From assembly GCA_027946365.1 (NCBI GenBank), contig JAPEUQ010000001.1, positions 3,348,001-3,412,000 of the forward strand: a stretch of 64,000 nt of DNA, in the 5' to 3' direction. The DNA is from Kalmusia sp. IMI 367209. Taxonomy: Eukaryota > Ascomycota > Dothideomycetes > Pleosporales > Didymosphaeriaceae. Of this stretch, positions 34,053 to 45,455 are shown one piece after another (the stretch's first letter is position 1; each line of letters opens with the position of its first letter). Position numbers and translations under genes: made by a program. The notes below the pieces were generated by a model. It had not been told where the DNA came from, did no database searches, and saw nothing but the letters and a program-made list of their open reading frames with translations.

Positions 34053-34288
34053 TCATAGCCTCCTGGTGACTTTACTATCTCCGGGCGCTCTTGGGACTTG
34101 AGGCCTTCTGTATCTATTTCGTGGACTGGCTTGAAGAGGTCGATTTTCGTATTCATCTTCACTTTTTGTATTTATACTCAGATACCCTAAGCTAATTTAT
34201 ACTAAAAGGATACTTCACAAGTGCCTAGCAAGCATATAAAGCCCCCCTTTAATCCCCTTTCATACCTGAAAATACAGCAAAGAACCTT

Positions 34289-36697
34289 CTAGTCTGGATT
34301 GTTGAAGGCCGCGTCTCGCAGAAACTGCGGACCAGGATAAGCTACATTACGCATATTGTCACCCAGTCCAAACGTAAAGCGGCCCACAAGAACCTCCGTC
34401 GGCCATGAGGCGGCCTTCAGAGCCGCCTCAGCAAGCTTGACCAGCATCAAATCGCTCCCTGCACGCTCTCAATGAGTCCTCTGCTGCACGCACGGGGGAT
34501 TTCCCACGAAAACCTCAACTCACCTTTTGCGCCCATCAGAGAGGTTACGATTGGGCGGTACTCAGTGCGGCCTGAAACCCTCGACTTATATGCATTCTGT
34601 CCAACTGTGCACTTCATGTCAGGCGATGCTAGTTGCGCCAGCGCAGTCTGCAGTTTCGGGCTTACTTGGGACCATGAGCTGTGGCGTCTCCAGCATTGGC
34701 GACATGAGTTTCGACCCGTAGTCAGCAGCTGGTCCGGGTGGACTGGGCATAACAGTCAGAAAGAGATGAACTTTGGAGGAATACAAGGTCGCTCACGCGT
34801 CGGGCGTGTCTCGATATTGCGGCCCTCCGTGGCCATAGGGCATGAGCATTACAGCCGTTGACAGAGTATCTTCTGCTGCGGTCATGATGTTCGCTTGGAA
34901 CCACGCGCGGAAAATGCGCTGCTTCTGCCAGCCCTGTTCGGCTTCTGCTTGTGTCGTGTTTTTGCCTACATCGCTTGGGGAGACGTCACTTTGTTTTCTG
35001 CACGAGAGTTTTGCTTGACTTACAATCTGAGTTGGTTGGTGGGACCGGCGTATGGTTTCTTGTTGAATCGAGCTTGGAAGTCTGTTTGGAAAGAGCTGTA
35101 TTCCGCATAATAGTCGTGGCACAATGGTGCGAATACGTTTTTATCCAGAAACTGTTCCAGTTGCATGCCAAAGGCCTCTTTGGGAGGCTTTTTACGCCAT
35201 TCGTCTGCAATTGTAATGCGTGTGTGCTTCACGTCCAGGAAGTCTTCAAGTATTCTCATGAACTCATTAACCATGGCCTGTTGCGAAGCATCCTCATGGG
35301 GGAAGAAGTCGGTAGGATAAAGGATGCGCCTGGGAAATATCTTGTGGGGTTTTAGCTCGAAGGTTAAAGATGCAAGCTCCCAGAGTGAGCTGATGCTTCT
35401 ATCCAGAAGGCCGATGACGTCGAAGTGTCTGCATATGATTAGCGCATGGAGCAGCCTTAAATATGGGCGATTTGTCTTGCTTACCGAGAATTGATATGCA
35501 CACCCTTGAGCGAAGTCGTACCGAAAGACGACCTCAAAGAAAAGAGACCGTTGCAAGCGGCCACCCCTCTGATGCTGCCTCCAGCTGATACGCATCATTC
35601 AGCACACTTCCTTACATATCATCTCCCTCGCAACTCACAATCTGTGCCAATAGACGCATCTACCCAGGAATATGCCGCCAGCGAAACGGCAGCACCAGTC
35701 GAACTACCATCCGGAAACTGATACTCGTCCCCGCGAGGATTTGTGGGCATATGGACGTCGATCCATTCATCGCCCGTGGCGAACTGAGTCGTTTTGGTCT
35801 TGCCGACGATGACAGCTCCCAATGCGATCAATTTCGTCACATAATCTGCTGTCGTGGTCGCTGGGCCGTAGAGCGAAACGTAGTCTCGGCTAGCGAGCGT
35901 GGTCTGTAGGCCTTCCATGTCAAGGACGTCCTTGATGGTAAACCTCTTGCCTGCCAGGGGTCTCGAGTCGCTAGGCGATTCGTACAGTCGGCTTGGTACG
36001 GCGACAAGTTTGCAGAGTCCATCAGAAGAGAACATGTTGAGAGGGACAAATCTGCTCGTTGTCAGCAGGCTTGTTACCAATCTTGCTCTTTTGGCCTTGA
36101 CCCGGACCGGTCGAACGTACCGAGACGGCTGCTTGATGTTTTCGGGGATAATAGGGAGGACAAAGGCATCGACTCTGTCTTCATAGAGACGCCACGCCTG
36201 ATGTATATCAGACCCTTGGATGAAGTAAGGTGCTGGAATATCCGTTATTGCTATGGACCCTGACCCGTAGCGAAACGCAGCATCGAATAGCCCGAGGGAA
36301 GAGACCTTGTGCGTGTAGGACGACACGCTTGAGTTTGGGGGAACCTGAAAAACGGCTCGTGCGCGGAACTCGTCAGTGAGTACGTCGTCGGATTGCTGCG
36401 CTCGGTCGAGCATGTCTTGCAGCGCCTCTTTCGTCAAATCGGCCTCGTGCAAAGGGGGGAGAAGGACGACTGGAATTATACTACTATCAAACGCAACGCT
36501 GCCACGCTCTACAAGACCCTACGAAGTGCAACACATGAGCGGCTACATAGACACATAGGTGATGTTTGGCAGGGAGGAGGAGTGCGACTTACGACGGCCT
36601 CGGAATGCATTCCATACAGTATGCCGTTCACTTGTTTAGGGTACATGACTGCATCGGCTTGATTTGGTGGACAGACGGAGACCAGTTGTCTGTTCAT
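34289..36697 (-). CDS. Amidase-signature family protein
   Basis: A Ser-cisSer-Lys amide hydrolase. Nine exons splice in frame: 36697-36593, 36518-36121, 36051-35639, 35584-35485, 35428-35024, 34973-34797, 34742-34666, 34604-34524 and 34458-34289, about 641 residues. Introns are 50-74 nt; the 69-nt intron at 36052-36120 is phase-neutral and could be mistaken for coding. The amidase core gives a likely triad: K208 (RFTIKDVLD), S285 (DGSSTGAA) and S309 (TDSGGSIRG), the 24-residue Ser-Ser spacing matching the family. The N-terminal 150 residues form the extra domain seen in a fungal subgroup. The C-terminal block YGSKLMSPMLETPQLMVPIGQ is rebuilt across an intron, as expected. The start at 36697 is the first plausible Met; an extra upstream exon is possible. 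No stops or catalytic losses were seen, in contrast to its neighbours on the left. Substrate unknown. Confidence 0.88.
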
Positions 36698-38089
36698 TGA
36701 CGATCACTTGTGAAATTCAATTTGAGACTACGCATGAACAGATACCACGGTATCATGGAGCATCAACGTAATCACGCTATCAAACATGGTTGGTGAGGGC
36801 AGGCAAAATTCATGCACAGAAGGACAGCTGACTTCTGTGTGTGGTTTGATTCTTGGCTTGGGCCGGCGTGCAACATTGCGTCTTGGTGGTAACGAGCGTT
36901 GGGCGTACTCTGCACCGGGCTTTCTACATGCCAATGCTGCGACCGGCTTGCTGCAGATTGTGTCTCTCACGTTACCGCATGTAGATTGTACACCAGACAG
37001 CACGCGAACTCGTCTACGCCACCTTGACGATGAACGCGAGTTCCAGCAGCGTAAGGATGCACCCTACGACCAACGGAAGCAGGCTAAATTCTTTCTAGAT
37101 TTTCTTATGCAATCGGTGCTGAAAGGAAATGCCGGGTTTGCTTGGGAATCTTGCTGAAAAGGCCGGCTTTTACAAACGTAGCAAAGGCGTTGGAAAAGTT
37201 GGGGCAGGATGGTCGAAACACTGGTTGGAACAGCCTCACGCATTTACCTTGCAGACAAACTTTTGTGTGCATGTTGATGAGAGCTAGAATCGAAACATTT
37301 TGAGATGATCAGCAATGGTGTGCAGGCAGACTTCTTTGCCATTCCAATAGGCACTAATCTTCTGCATGCATGTTCAGCGGGAGGCGTCTGATAAGCTAAC
37401 CTAAAATCGTCTATGAGGAAAGGATGCAGTGAACAATTGCCGAGAGCGTTTCAGATGGCCACATTTGTGCGTGGGCAGTCGATACGAAGGCAATTGACAC
37501 TTTTTCACCTTTGAGCAACGGGGAACGATGTCTTGGCACGTCCACATGTGTGAAAAAGGAGAGCGGGTATGTACGCATCGAGTTGGCGGCCAGCCCGGAA
37601 CAAACATCCGACAAGAGATGATCGCGATGAGTAATCCCACAGTGGAGAATCGGCGAAGATGAGAAGCAATTCACGCAGGTTATATTCGAGCCAAGGACAG
37701 GAGCTAGCACCCTATGGGAGACTTCCGAGTGTGGCAGTGGATAGTAGAAATAGGGTATACCTATGCGGCGGAGCAAGCGAGAAATTCCAGAACAGGGCCT
37801 GGTTTGAAACACACACAAGCGTGATGAACGACAAGGAAATGACACATGCAAGACCTATCCCGAACCAGGCACCCGGCTCCGGTTCCAATTGGTCGCAGCC
37901 AAAAGTGATTCGCTATCGGAATCTTTGAATCACTACTGCCCTCCCCGCGCGGCACTGCACAACGACGGTCCGCGAGGATACACAGCAGCAGCGGATGCGC
38001 ATGGCAATATCCAACGGCTATGTATCCAGGCGCTGCAATGCTACGGAGGTCTGTAACGGGCAATTCGGGGGCCTCGGAGCCATCTGGGC

Positions 38090-38090
<1 letters not shown>

Positions 38091-38141
<51 letters not shown>

Positions 38142-38157
38142 GCTGCTGCTGCTGCTG
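38091..38157 (+). repeat. (TTG)n followed by (CTG)n triplet repeat
   Basis: About seventeen TTG units run directly into about six CTG units. It is intergenic; on the minus strand it would read as poly-Asn and poly-Ser in a frame that I do not believe is a gene. Confidence 0.9.
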
Positions 38158-39341
38158 GAAGGCTTGCGTCTACTGGGGTGGGAACGCGAAGGGTGCATGC
38201 TCCTTGGTGATGGATGCGTACGAAAGACGTGATGAGCCCAGCTGCAGGCTTCAGGGTGTTCGATCCTGCCCGTCACCAGGTGGCGTCGTCCCTCCCCAGG
38301 GGGGGGTGGCGAGGATGGGAGGAGAGGGCCAGGGCAATGAACCGGCGCTTTATCCAGCGCGCCCAGCACCGGGGACTGCAGCAAGGTGCAGAGTCAGCCG
38401 GTGAAGCGTTCGCTGCAGCGAAGAAGCAAAGATCAGCTCGCGCGAAGGTGTAAGGTTCAGTCCCAGCATGGATGGGGTTCGGCAGCGTAGGCTAGCTCGG
38501 ATTGGAGCAAGCCGCGGGATCCATGGGCACACGGGAAGGGCCGATTGCTGACTTGCCGTCTAGCTCCGATGAAAATTGTCCTGTGGTGGTCGCCGTGGTG
38601 CGTGGCTGCGGTGGGTGGTGGTGGGCCGATGGACGGGGTGGGAAAAGGCTGGGAAAAGCTGGTTGGCGTCGAGTCTGATATAGCGTCTGGACGACTCCAC
38701 CGTGGCAGCACACGGCGCCGTGCTCCACTTGCAGCGTGGCTATAGCCCATGGGAAAGCCAGGCGTGTAAGTGAAACACGGGCTACGGTAGAGACGACGCA
38801 CCCAACCCTCTGCTTCGGGACCTGCGCGGCGCCACCCAGATTCCTTTTGCGAATGCTCGCAGGGCGGACGGCGAATGGGCGGGCGCGGGTGCTGGAGAAG
38901 AGTGGAGCTGGCGTGCCCAAAGCGGCCTCCGCTGCTGTCTCATGGCCTTTGTTGCGTGCGTGCGTGCGTGCTGCTCCCGTTCCCGACGACTCGCCAGGCA
39001 TTTCGCAACCAGAAATCCCCGTCGCGCGTTCTCTGTTCTCTGTCGTCACGTTTCTCGCTCGCCGTGAGGGTTTTGGTTTTGCGGCAGGGCCTGCCCCGTC
39101 TTGCTCACCGTCGCTCCGCCGTGCAACACTCGACCCCTCCGCCGCCCTCCCCGATCCCTCATACGGCGCCGTCTGTCTGTCGCCCGGCCGGGGGCGTGCT
39201 GCCTGTCATTGTTCGTCTCCACTGTTGGGTTCCCGTCTTGCTCTGCAGGGTTTCAGTGCGGCGCATCACCGAGTGGCCTGTCGCAAGCACACACAACCTT
39301 GAACCTGCCCCATTACTCGGCAAGCTCCCTTTTCCCTCTAA

Positions 39342-39390
39342 CTCTCTGTCTCTCTGTCTCTCTCTGTCTCTCTCTCTCTCTCGCTCTCCT
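39342..39390 (+). repeat. CT-rich tract upstream of G-alpha
   Basis: Nearly pure alternating CT/GTCT sequence of about 49 bp, 355-400 bp upstream of the G-alpha ATG. Pyrimidine-rich tracts are frequent in fungal promoters near transcription starts; such a role here is inference. Confidence 0.7.
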
Positions 39391-39744
39391 CATCCTCCCC
39401 AGCGTCCCCCTCCTACGCCATCCATTCTCTGCAGTCGCAGGTCCGCCCACCGACACTCATTTGCCTGCGACTGTTTGCCCGGCCAGCCCCGGCCTGCTGT
39501 TTGCCGTGTCGTCTAGCGTAGCTGGCTGCTCGCCCACCCATCCGCGTCCTCCGCCTGGTACTGCCGCCGCCGCCTCCATGTCTTATGCGCCCGCCGCTAT
39601 ATCAATGCCTAGCTGACCTGGAAATAGCGCTGAGCGTCGTCCCGTTGCATGTCTGAGGCACGACTATAAGCACAACCACGACCATTGACACCCCTCGACC
39701 TCCCCCCCACCCGCACCGCGAGCTCGTGTATGGCACCGGGTATA

Positions 39745-41013
39745 ATGTGCTTCGGCAAGAAACCAGTCGATCCCGAAAGCCGGCGCAATGAGGAGATCGA
39801 GAAGGTCATCCGGAATGACAAGAAGAAGCAGCAGCGCGAGGTGAAGCTGCTGCTGCTCGGTATGCATGTCGGAAAACACCACGGCTGACCCTACGCTGAC
39901 AGTTGCTGCAGGTGCCGGTGAAAGTGGCAAGTCGACCGTGCTGAAGCAGATGCGAATAATAAACGCGGGCGGCTTCAACAAGACCGAGCGCAAGCAATGG
40001 CGAGCCATCATCTTCAACAACTTGGTCTCAGCCTTCCAGACCATCTTCGCGGCAATGCAGGAGCAGGAGACCGACTTTGAGGATGACGATAATCTGGTAC
40101 GAACGCTGCTCTGCCGCTAGCTTCTCCCTACTCACTGCCGCAGCGTTTCGCCGAGCTCATCGCGGCTGACCCCGAAATCGGTATCGAGGACGGCATGCCT
40201 TCAGAGTGCCTCTCTGCGTTCAACAGCCTGTGGGCAGACAAGGGCGTGCAGCTGGCCATATTGAAGGGCAACCAGTATGCGCTGCACGACAATCTGAGCT
40301 AGTAGGTGGCATTGTCCATGTTTTTTTTTTTTTTTTCCCCAGCTAAGATACCGCAGCTTCTTCGCAGACGTAGAAAGGCTCTTCGCAAAAGACTACCTAC
40401 CCACAGATCAAGACATCCTCCGCACACGGTTACGGACGACCGGTATAACCGAGACCATATTCGAGCTGGGAAACCTCACATACCGCATGTTCGACGTGGG
40501 TGGACAACGGTCGGAGCGGAAGAAGTGGATCCACGTATTCGACAATGTCCAAGTCGTTCTTTTCTTGGTTGCCATCAGCGGTTACGACCATGTGTTGGTG
40601 GAAGATCGGAATGGCGTAAGTCGCTCTGGCTCGTCGTTTGCCAGTTTGCTAACGCTCCCTGCCAGAACCAAATGCACGAAGCCCTCATGCTTTTCGAGTC
40701 GATCTCGAATTCCAAATACTTCGAAAAGTCCGCCCTCATCCTGTTCTTGAACAAGATCGATCTTTTCCGAGAAAAAATTGCAGGCGGCATGAGTCCGATA
40801 AACAAGGTGTTTCCCGATTACAACGGCAAGTCTACCGACATCGAGGCCGGGCAGGAGTTCTTCGCAAACAAATTCCGGAATCTGGTACGGCAACCGAAGA
40901 AGGAGGTCTACGTTCACTACACCAATGCGACCGACACCAATCTCTTGAAGATTACCATGCAATCGGTACAGGACATGATTGTCCAGCGCAATCTCAACGC
41001 CTTAATACTGTAA
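39745..41013 (+). CDS. Heterotrimeric G-protein alpha subunit
   Basis: Membrane-associated GTPase coupling seven-helix receptors to cAMP/MAPK signalling. Five exons, 39745-39859, 39912-40096, 40144-40301, 40357-40615 and 40666-41013, encode 354 residues, the normal size. G-box motifs are all present: GAGESGKS (P-loop, rebuilt across intron 1), [10 protein letters not shown] (switch I), [12 protein letters not shown] (switch II), FLNKID (guanine recognition) and TNATDT where most family members have TCATDT. The helical domain lies between P-loop and switch I. The N-terminus MCFGKK lacks the MGxxxS myristoylation signal but has a Cys3-type lipid site candidate. That is consistent with the fungal GNA-2-like subgroup II (moderate confidence). 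An in-frame ATG at 39730 is an alternative start. Intron 3 has a 16-T tract before its acceptor. The tail ends NALIL. Confidence 0.95.
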
Positions 41014-43479
41014 GTTCCATCTTACACTACCGAAAGCGTTGCCCTCTAGTTGGCAACCCAGATGCTTGGCTCTACCAAATTGAGGACATTGCACGGAACA
41101 CTCCAGCAATGGAAACGCCCTCTACGCCGGTAGGCCTTTATTGGATTCCACTTGGATTTAGATCTTTTCAGTAACGGCTTTGCACAGCACTTAAGCCGTA
41201 CGATCTATTTCAGGCCTCCTGGATATACACGATGTTTCTTCACGGCCCCCCGCCCGCACCTTTACGTTACATACCCTCGATATCCCACTTTGTTCCAAGT
41301 TCATTCATGTTTGTGTTAGGCTAGGATGATTTGACGATCTACTTTTTGCGCTTCCAATGTTGCTTAGAGCCCCCAGCAGCATGGGAGTCGCCATTTGTTC
41401 CCTTAATTTCTGAAGTTGAAGATGACACGAAAGAGAGCGAGCGAGTGAGTACACAAGCAAGCAAGCAAGCAAGCACGATCGAAAGAGCTAGTCTGTTCTC
41501 TTTTTTGTAGGTTTCCGTGTGCTTCTAGCAGCGCATTCTCTCTCTCCACTTGTCCGATTTCCATTCTGTTCCGACATATCCAATGTGTGTGTGCGTGTGT
41601 GTGGTGGTGGGAGGCACTCTGACGCTCTGGCACTCTCTACTTGCTTGTGAAAACGAGGAGGAAATAAGCACCGGTAACAATTTACATCATATTACAAGGG
41701 TTGCACAAACATTCAATGTAAAAAGCGGTCCAATCCAAACCAAAACCTACAAAATCTCACCCTCGCCGATGCCGCCCCCTCTCTCTCTCTCTACTAGCGC
41801 GTGATAGTGATGTGATGCAAGTGACCGCTTTTGCCTATCCCGCTCACACACACACACACATACACTCATCTGACCGCAGGTTTTCCGGTCTGATGGCCCA
41901 CTGTAATGTCAGACCAGGTCAGGTCAGGTCAGCAGGCGCACTAATCTCTCCCGCTCCCCTTCCATTCCGACGTTTAATTTTCTACCTATTACTGAACCCC
42001 GCGCCGCATCTTGCCCCATCGGATCTACAATGGCGGGAAGGAAGCCGAGGAGCAGTGCATGCAATGCTGTTTCGATGCGGGACATGGGCCGTCCGCTTGT
42101 GGCGCCGTTGTCAAGCTTTCGGTGGCAAAGCTGTCGGGTTCCGAGCGCCGGTGAATCTAGAGAGAGAGAGAGAGTAGACGAAAGCCGCTTTTGCACGGCT
42201 ACTGCTTGCTTGCTTGCTTGCTACTTGCTTGCTACTGCGGCTGCCAAGCATGCGAATATTGGATCGTCTATCATCAACGGCGGTGCAGCTGCGTTTGGGG
42301 GCCGGAACATGGGGGGTAGGGGAGGGGAAGGGGAGGTGGGAGGGCAGCGCCGAGGCATAAATGCAAGACAGCCATACTCGAGCTGAAGATCGGAGGGTGA
42401 GAAAGATCGGCGGGGCGGGTCGTGTGTGTGTGTGTGTGCCTACAATGTATGTATGTGCGTATGAGTGTATGCGGGCTGGTGCGAAGCCGTTGGTTTGCAG
42501 GGCGATCTCTTGGAAGGGTTGTTGGGGAAGCGAAGGGGCATGTTTTCCGACGGGAAGATAGCGCGGCAAGGATCCCTCTTTCTTTGCCCTGTTGCATCTT
42601 CCTCCCGCGTATAAATCACTGCGTTCGAATGTTCTAATATGTATCGGACCCGTCGATGTGGGTTAGCCGCTCGGTAGCCCTCGAATCCGCGCCGAGTATA
42701 GCTCTCTCTCTCTCTGCTCCCCTCCCCTGACCATGCAACGAGATGGATAGGGTCAAGTGTGTGCGTGTGTGTATGTGTTGCTGCGGCTTTGCGAGTGAGA
42801 CATTGATATGCTGCGGTGCGGTGATTTGAGGAAATAATCGCTGGCGCGGATAAGCGATGGGGAAGAATTCGCAGGGGGTTTGTACATGTACATGGGAGTT
42901 TCAGATTCGTTCCCATGGGTAATGCTTTGCGAAGGGATGGTTGCTATTGTGGAAAAGGGACGGCGATGGATGGAGAACTCGCTACCGGAGAAGCAGTCGT
43001 TTTCTTGAAGTCTTTGTCCAATGGAAATAAAATTCTATGAATGAACGTTGTAGTGCTGCTCACTATTAAGTCTTCCACTACAGGCGTTTTTTTTTTTTTT
43101 TGGCGCTTCATGTCGAGCCAGTGTCGGCGTTTGCCCGTTCTTCCGTACCGGTAACCTCATCTACCGCACCGCCTGGCCGCGCCTTATGTCGTAGAAAACC
43201 TACCTATGTCAACGTCCCGTTTCCGTAATCTAGTCAGCCGGTTCATTCTTCACCCTCTCAACTCTCTTATGTCTCTGTGCTCACACCTCAGCTAACTGAC
43301 GCGTAAACTTGCACTCACGCACTCTCTCTTCTTGTCCAATATAGCATCGTTCGCGGACCCTATCCCTTAGTTTAGCGCCCAAAAGCTTGCAAAAGCCTAG
43401 ATGCATGTTGATACACGCATACGCGCAAGGCGCCGCAGTTGTCTATCAATTAAATACGCCTATGCTACTAGGTAGCGGC
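41014..43479. other. Intergenic, rich in simple repeats
   Basis: No gene supported. Contains (GCAA)n near 41455-41474, TG tracts near 41583-41608 and 42422-42438, a CA tract near 41844-41860, a GA tract near 42159-42175 and (GCTT)n near 42205-42224. The first part is the G-alpha 3' region. Confidence 0.6.
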
Positions 43480-44330
43480 TGGGCTGATAGCTTCTGCTAT
43501 CAGGTCGAAAGACAAGAAGTAGGGTGACATCAAAGCAGGGCCCGTACTGTCCAACGGCCTCGAGCCGAACAACAAATACAAGGCTTTCAGAGACCCTCGT
43601 TGGTAGGCTCCGTAGCCTGAACCGATAAGAGGGGTGCAGTGTTGATAGATGAGGCCGTCCATAAAAAGCCGGAGTTTATTATTGGCGGGCTCGACGTCCA
43701 GGACGTGACGCAGCTGCAGTCGAACTGCCAGAAGTTATCATGGCCAACCTCCTGGTCTGCGCGTTGTCGCACCCTTCCGTCAATGCGTCACAAATATTCT
43801 TATTGCTGGGAATAGTTGCTAATATGAAAGAGTAAGCCGGATTGTCTACCAATGCATCCTGCATGATTCAGTGATCATACATACCCCCTGTGGACCCCAT
43901 AGTTTTCCCAAAGAAATGAACCACCACTGCAACGTCTTTTTCCAAATGAAGTTCACAAATCAAATCAGAATCTTTGGGGCCGATTACTCCCACACTATGT
44001 GCCTCGTCCACGATGAATTGTATGGTTCTCTGACAGAAGCACGAATCCTTCCTAATGTTGATCAACTCTCTCAGTGGACAGATGTCGCCATCCATGCTAT
44101 ATATAGATTCCACTGCTACAAGAATACTTGCTCACTATACTGTATATGTGTGTTCAGGGGATACCCAAATATAGCAAAACAATGAATGCGCTCACAAGAT
44201 CAGCATAGAGGCATGACCTGCTTTTGAGCTGATACAGTACTGAGTCAAAACATGCATGTAAGCGAGCGCACCCAAGAGCTCCTATTTGTGTTATCACACT
44301 AGACGAGGGTATCGAGCCTGAAATAGAGCA
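43480..44330 (-). pseudogene. Remnant of an alpha-oxoamine synthase (AONS/KBL/ALAS-like PLP enzyme)
   Basis: The clear part (about 44140-43870) reads SILVAVESIYSMDGDICPL, then FIVDEAHSVGVIGP and CELHLEKDVAVVVHFFGKTMGSTGG. These are the central blocks of alpha-oxoamine synthases, including the PLP-binding Asp-Glu-Ala-His motif and the region that carries the Schiff-base lysine (here FGKTMG). These enzymes condense an acyl-CoA with an amino acid, as in biotin, haem, sphingolipid or polyketide-amine synthesis. Upstream and downstream pieces (for example ALVDNPAYSFILATIPS at about 43830) are only faintly similar and in changing frames, so the gene is fragmentary. Outer limits are approximate. Confidence 0.7.
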
Positions 44331-45455
44331 CTTCGCAAGTGAACTGGGGCTTGCAGGCACATTATCAACTATTGCCAAAACGGATGCGTAGTGAAAATCC
44401 CCAAGGCTCGCTCATACCTTTACGTAGCTCGAAGGCACAATTGTGCCAAGTCACTGATCAATATCTGCCGAAAGATGCTCCAAGCCACGTCAAGTCAATG
44501 TGCAGGTACAAGTGACAACTAGTTCCTAGTCCCTTACTGAAGAGACATCTAGAAGCAGAGCAGTCACCGGTATCTCTGTACTTGGAGTGAACTGTGCGTG
44601 GCGGATACAGCAATCCGTTGCGGCATTTGCAGAATCAAGTATGTTCTTCGTCGGCTTTCCATTCACACACCGAGGTTGGTGATGAACCAGGAAAGGTTGC
44701 GAGGTTTCTTGACATCTCGCAGGAAATGTTTCTTCCAGTTTGGAACAAATCGTGCTAGACCAAGGACATCGTTATAGAGACCCATTTCCGACCTCCTAAT
44801 TATTTCGCTCCGTGCACGTGTCGCCGTAGACCACAATACAACTGAGAGCTTTTCGGGAAGGTTGCTATTGGTTAGATATATTTCCTCCTAGAGCGAATCT
44901 TTGCCACGAGTGCTGTCGAACTCATATATTATGATAATGCTTGGCGAAGGAACATGTAAGGTTGCAAATGTAAAAAAAAAGGCAATGGATGAAAAATTCG
45001 CCAACGGAGAATCAGCAGTTCTCACAAACTCTTATCAACAAGTATTTTATTAATGCATGTGTAGCTCTCACTATTAGTAGACTCCTATACATTCTTCGTA
45101 GCCTACGAGTGCCGGAGGTGCGTAGCTTTTTCGGCGCCTATTTTCTTTGAGAACGCGGTACTACGACTATCTCTGCTGCTTCAAAGCAAAGATGCTAGAT
45201 AAATATTAATGCCGAAGGAGCCATCGTCTCAATATCAAATTGAGTCGACGGGATACTGGAAGCAGAAGGCCGCTTTGATGCCTCAGGCACCACGGTTACG
45301 TGCTTCCGAGTTGTTCTCGTGACAAGTTGCGGCTCATGCGGCTAAACAAGGAATAAGGTCGGGCCGACGCAGCGTGACTCGCAGCAAGCAGGATCATCGC
45401 CTTGCGCTGAGCGGACTTCAACACCCTCACCACAATCGCTCATCATCTGCTGGCA
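44331..45455. other. Intergenic, AT-rich
   Basis: No gene supported. May include the unrecognisable 5' part of the oxoamine synthase relic and the promoter of the mitoribosomal gene. Confidence 0.5.

Larger units (their letters stand above)
36698..39744. other. Long intergenic region upstream of the G-alpha gene
   Basis: No gene supported in about 3 kb. A 123-codon plus-strand frame at 36786-37157 has no recognisable features. The right half is GC-rich and carries several simple repeats, consistent with a long promoter and 5' untranslated region of the G-alpha gene. Confidence 0.5.

Noticed and set aside
34974..35023. Apparent frameshift in the amidase after TNQLR
   Set aside because: Using the acceptor CCAAG|C gives a 50-nt intron that keeps frame into VGKNTTQ, so no frameshift is needed.
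36786..37157. 123-codon plus-strand frame near the amidase start
   Set aside because: No recognisable domain, start context or splice site; could not be supported as a gene.
37761..38384. Minus-strand frame of 207 codons with poly-Ser and poly-Asn
   Set aside because: The runs come only from the TTG/CTG triplet repeat; the rest lacks splice sites or motifs and lies in the G-alpha upstream region.
38736..39616. Overlapping plus-strand frames of 171-213 codons upstream of G-alpha
   Set aside because: GC-rich Pro/Ser/Arg/Leu frames in all phases over a CT tract; typical of a long GC-rich leader rather than protein.
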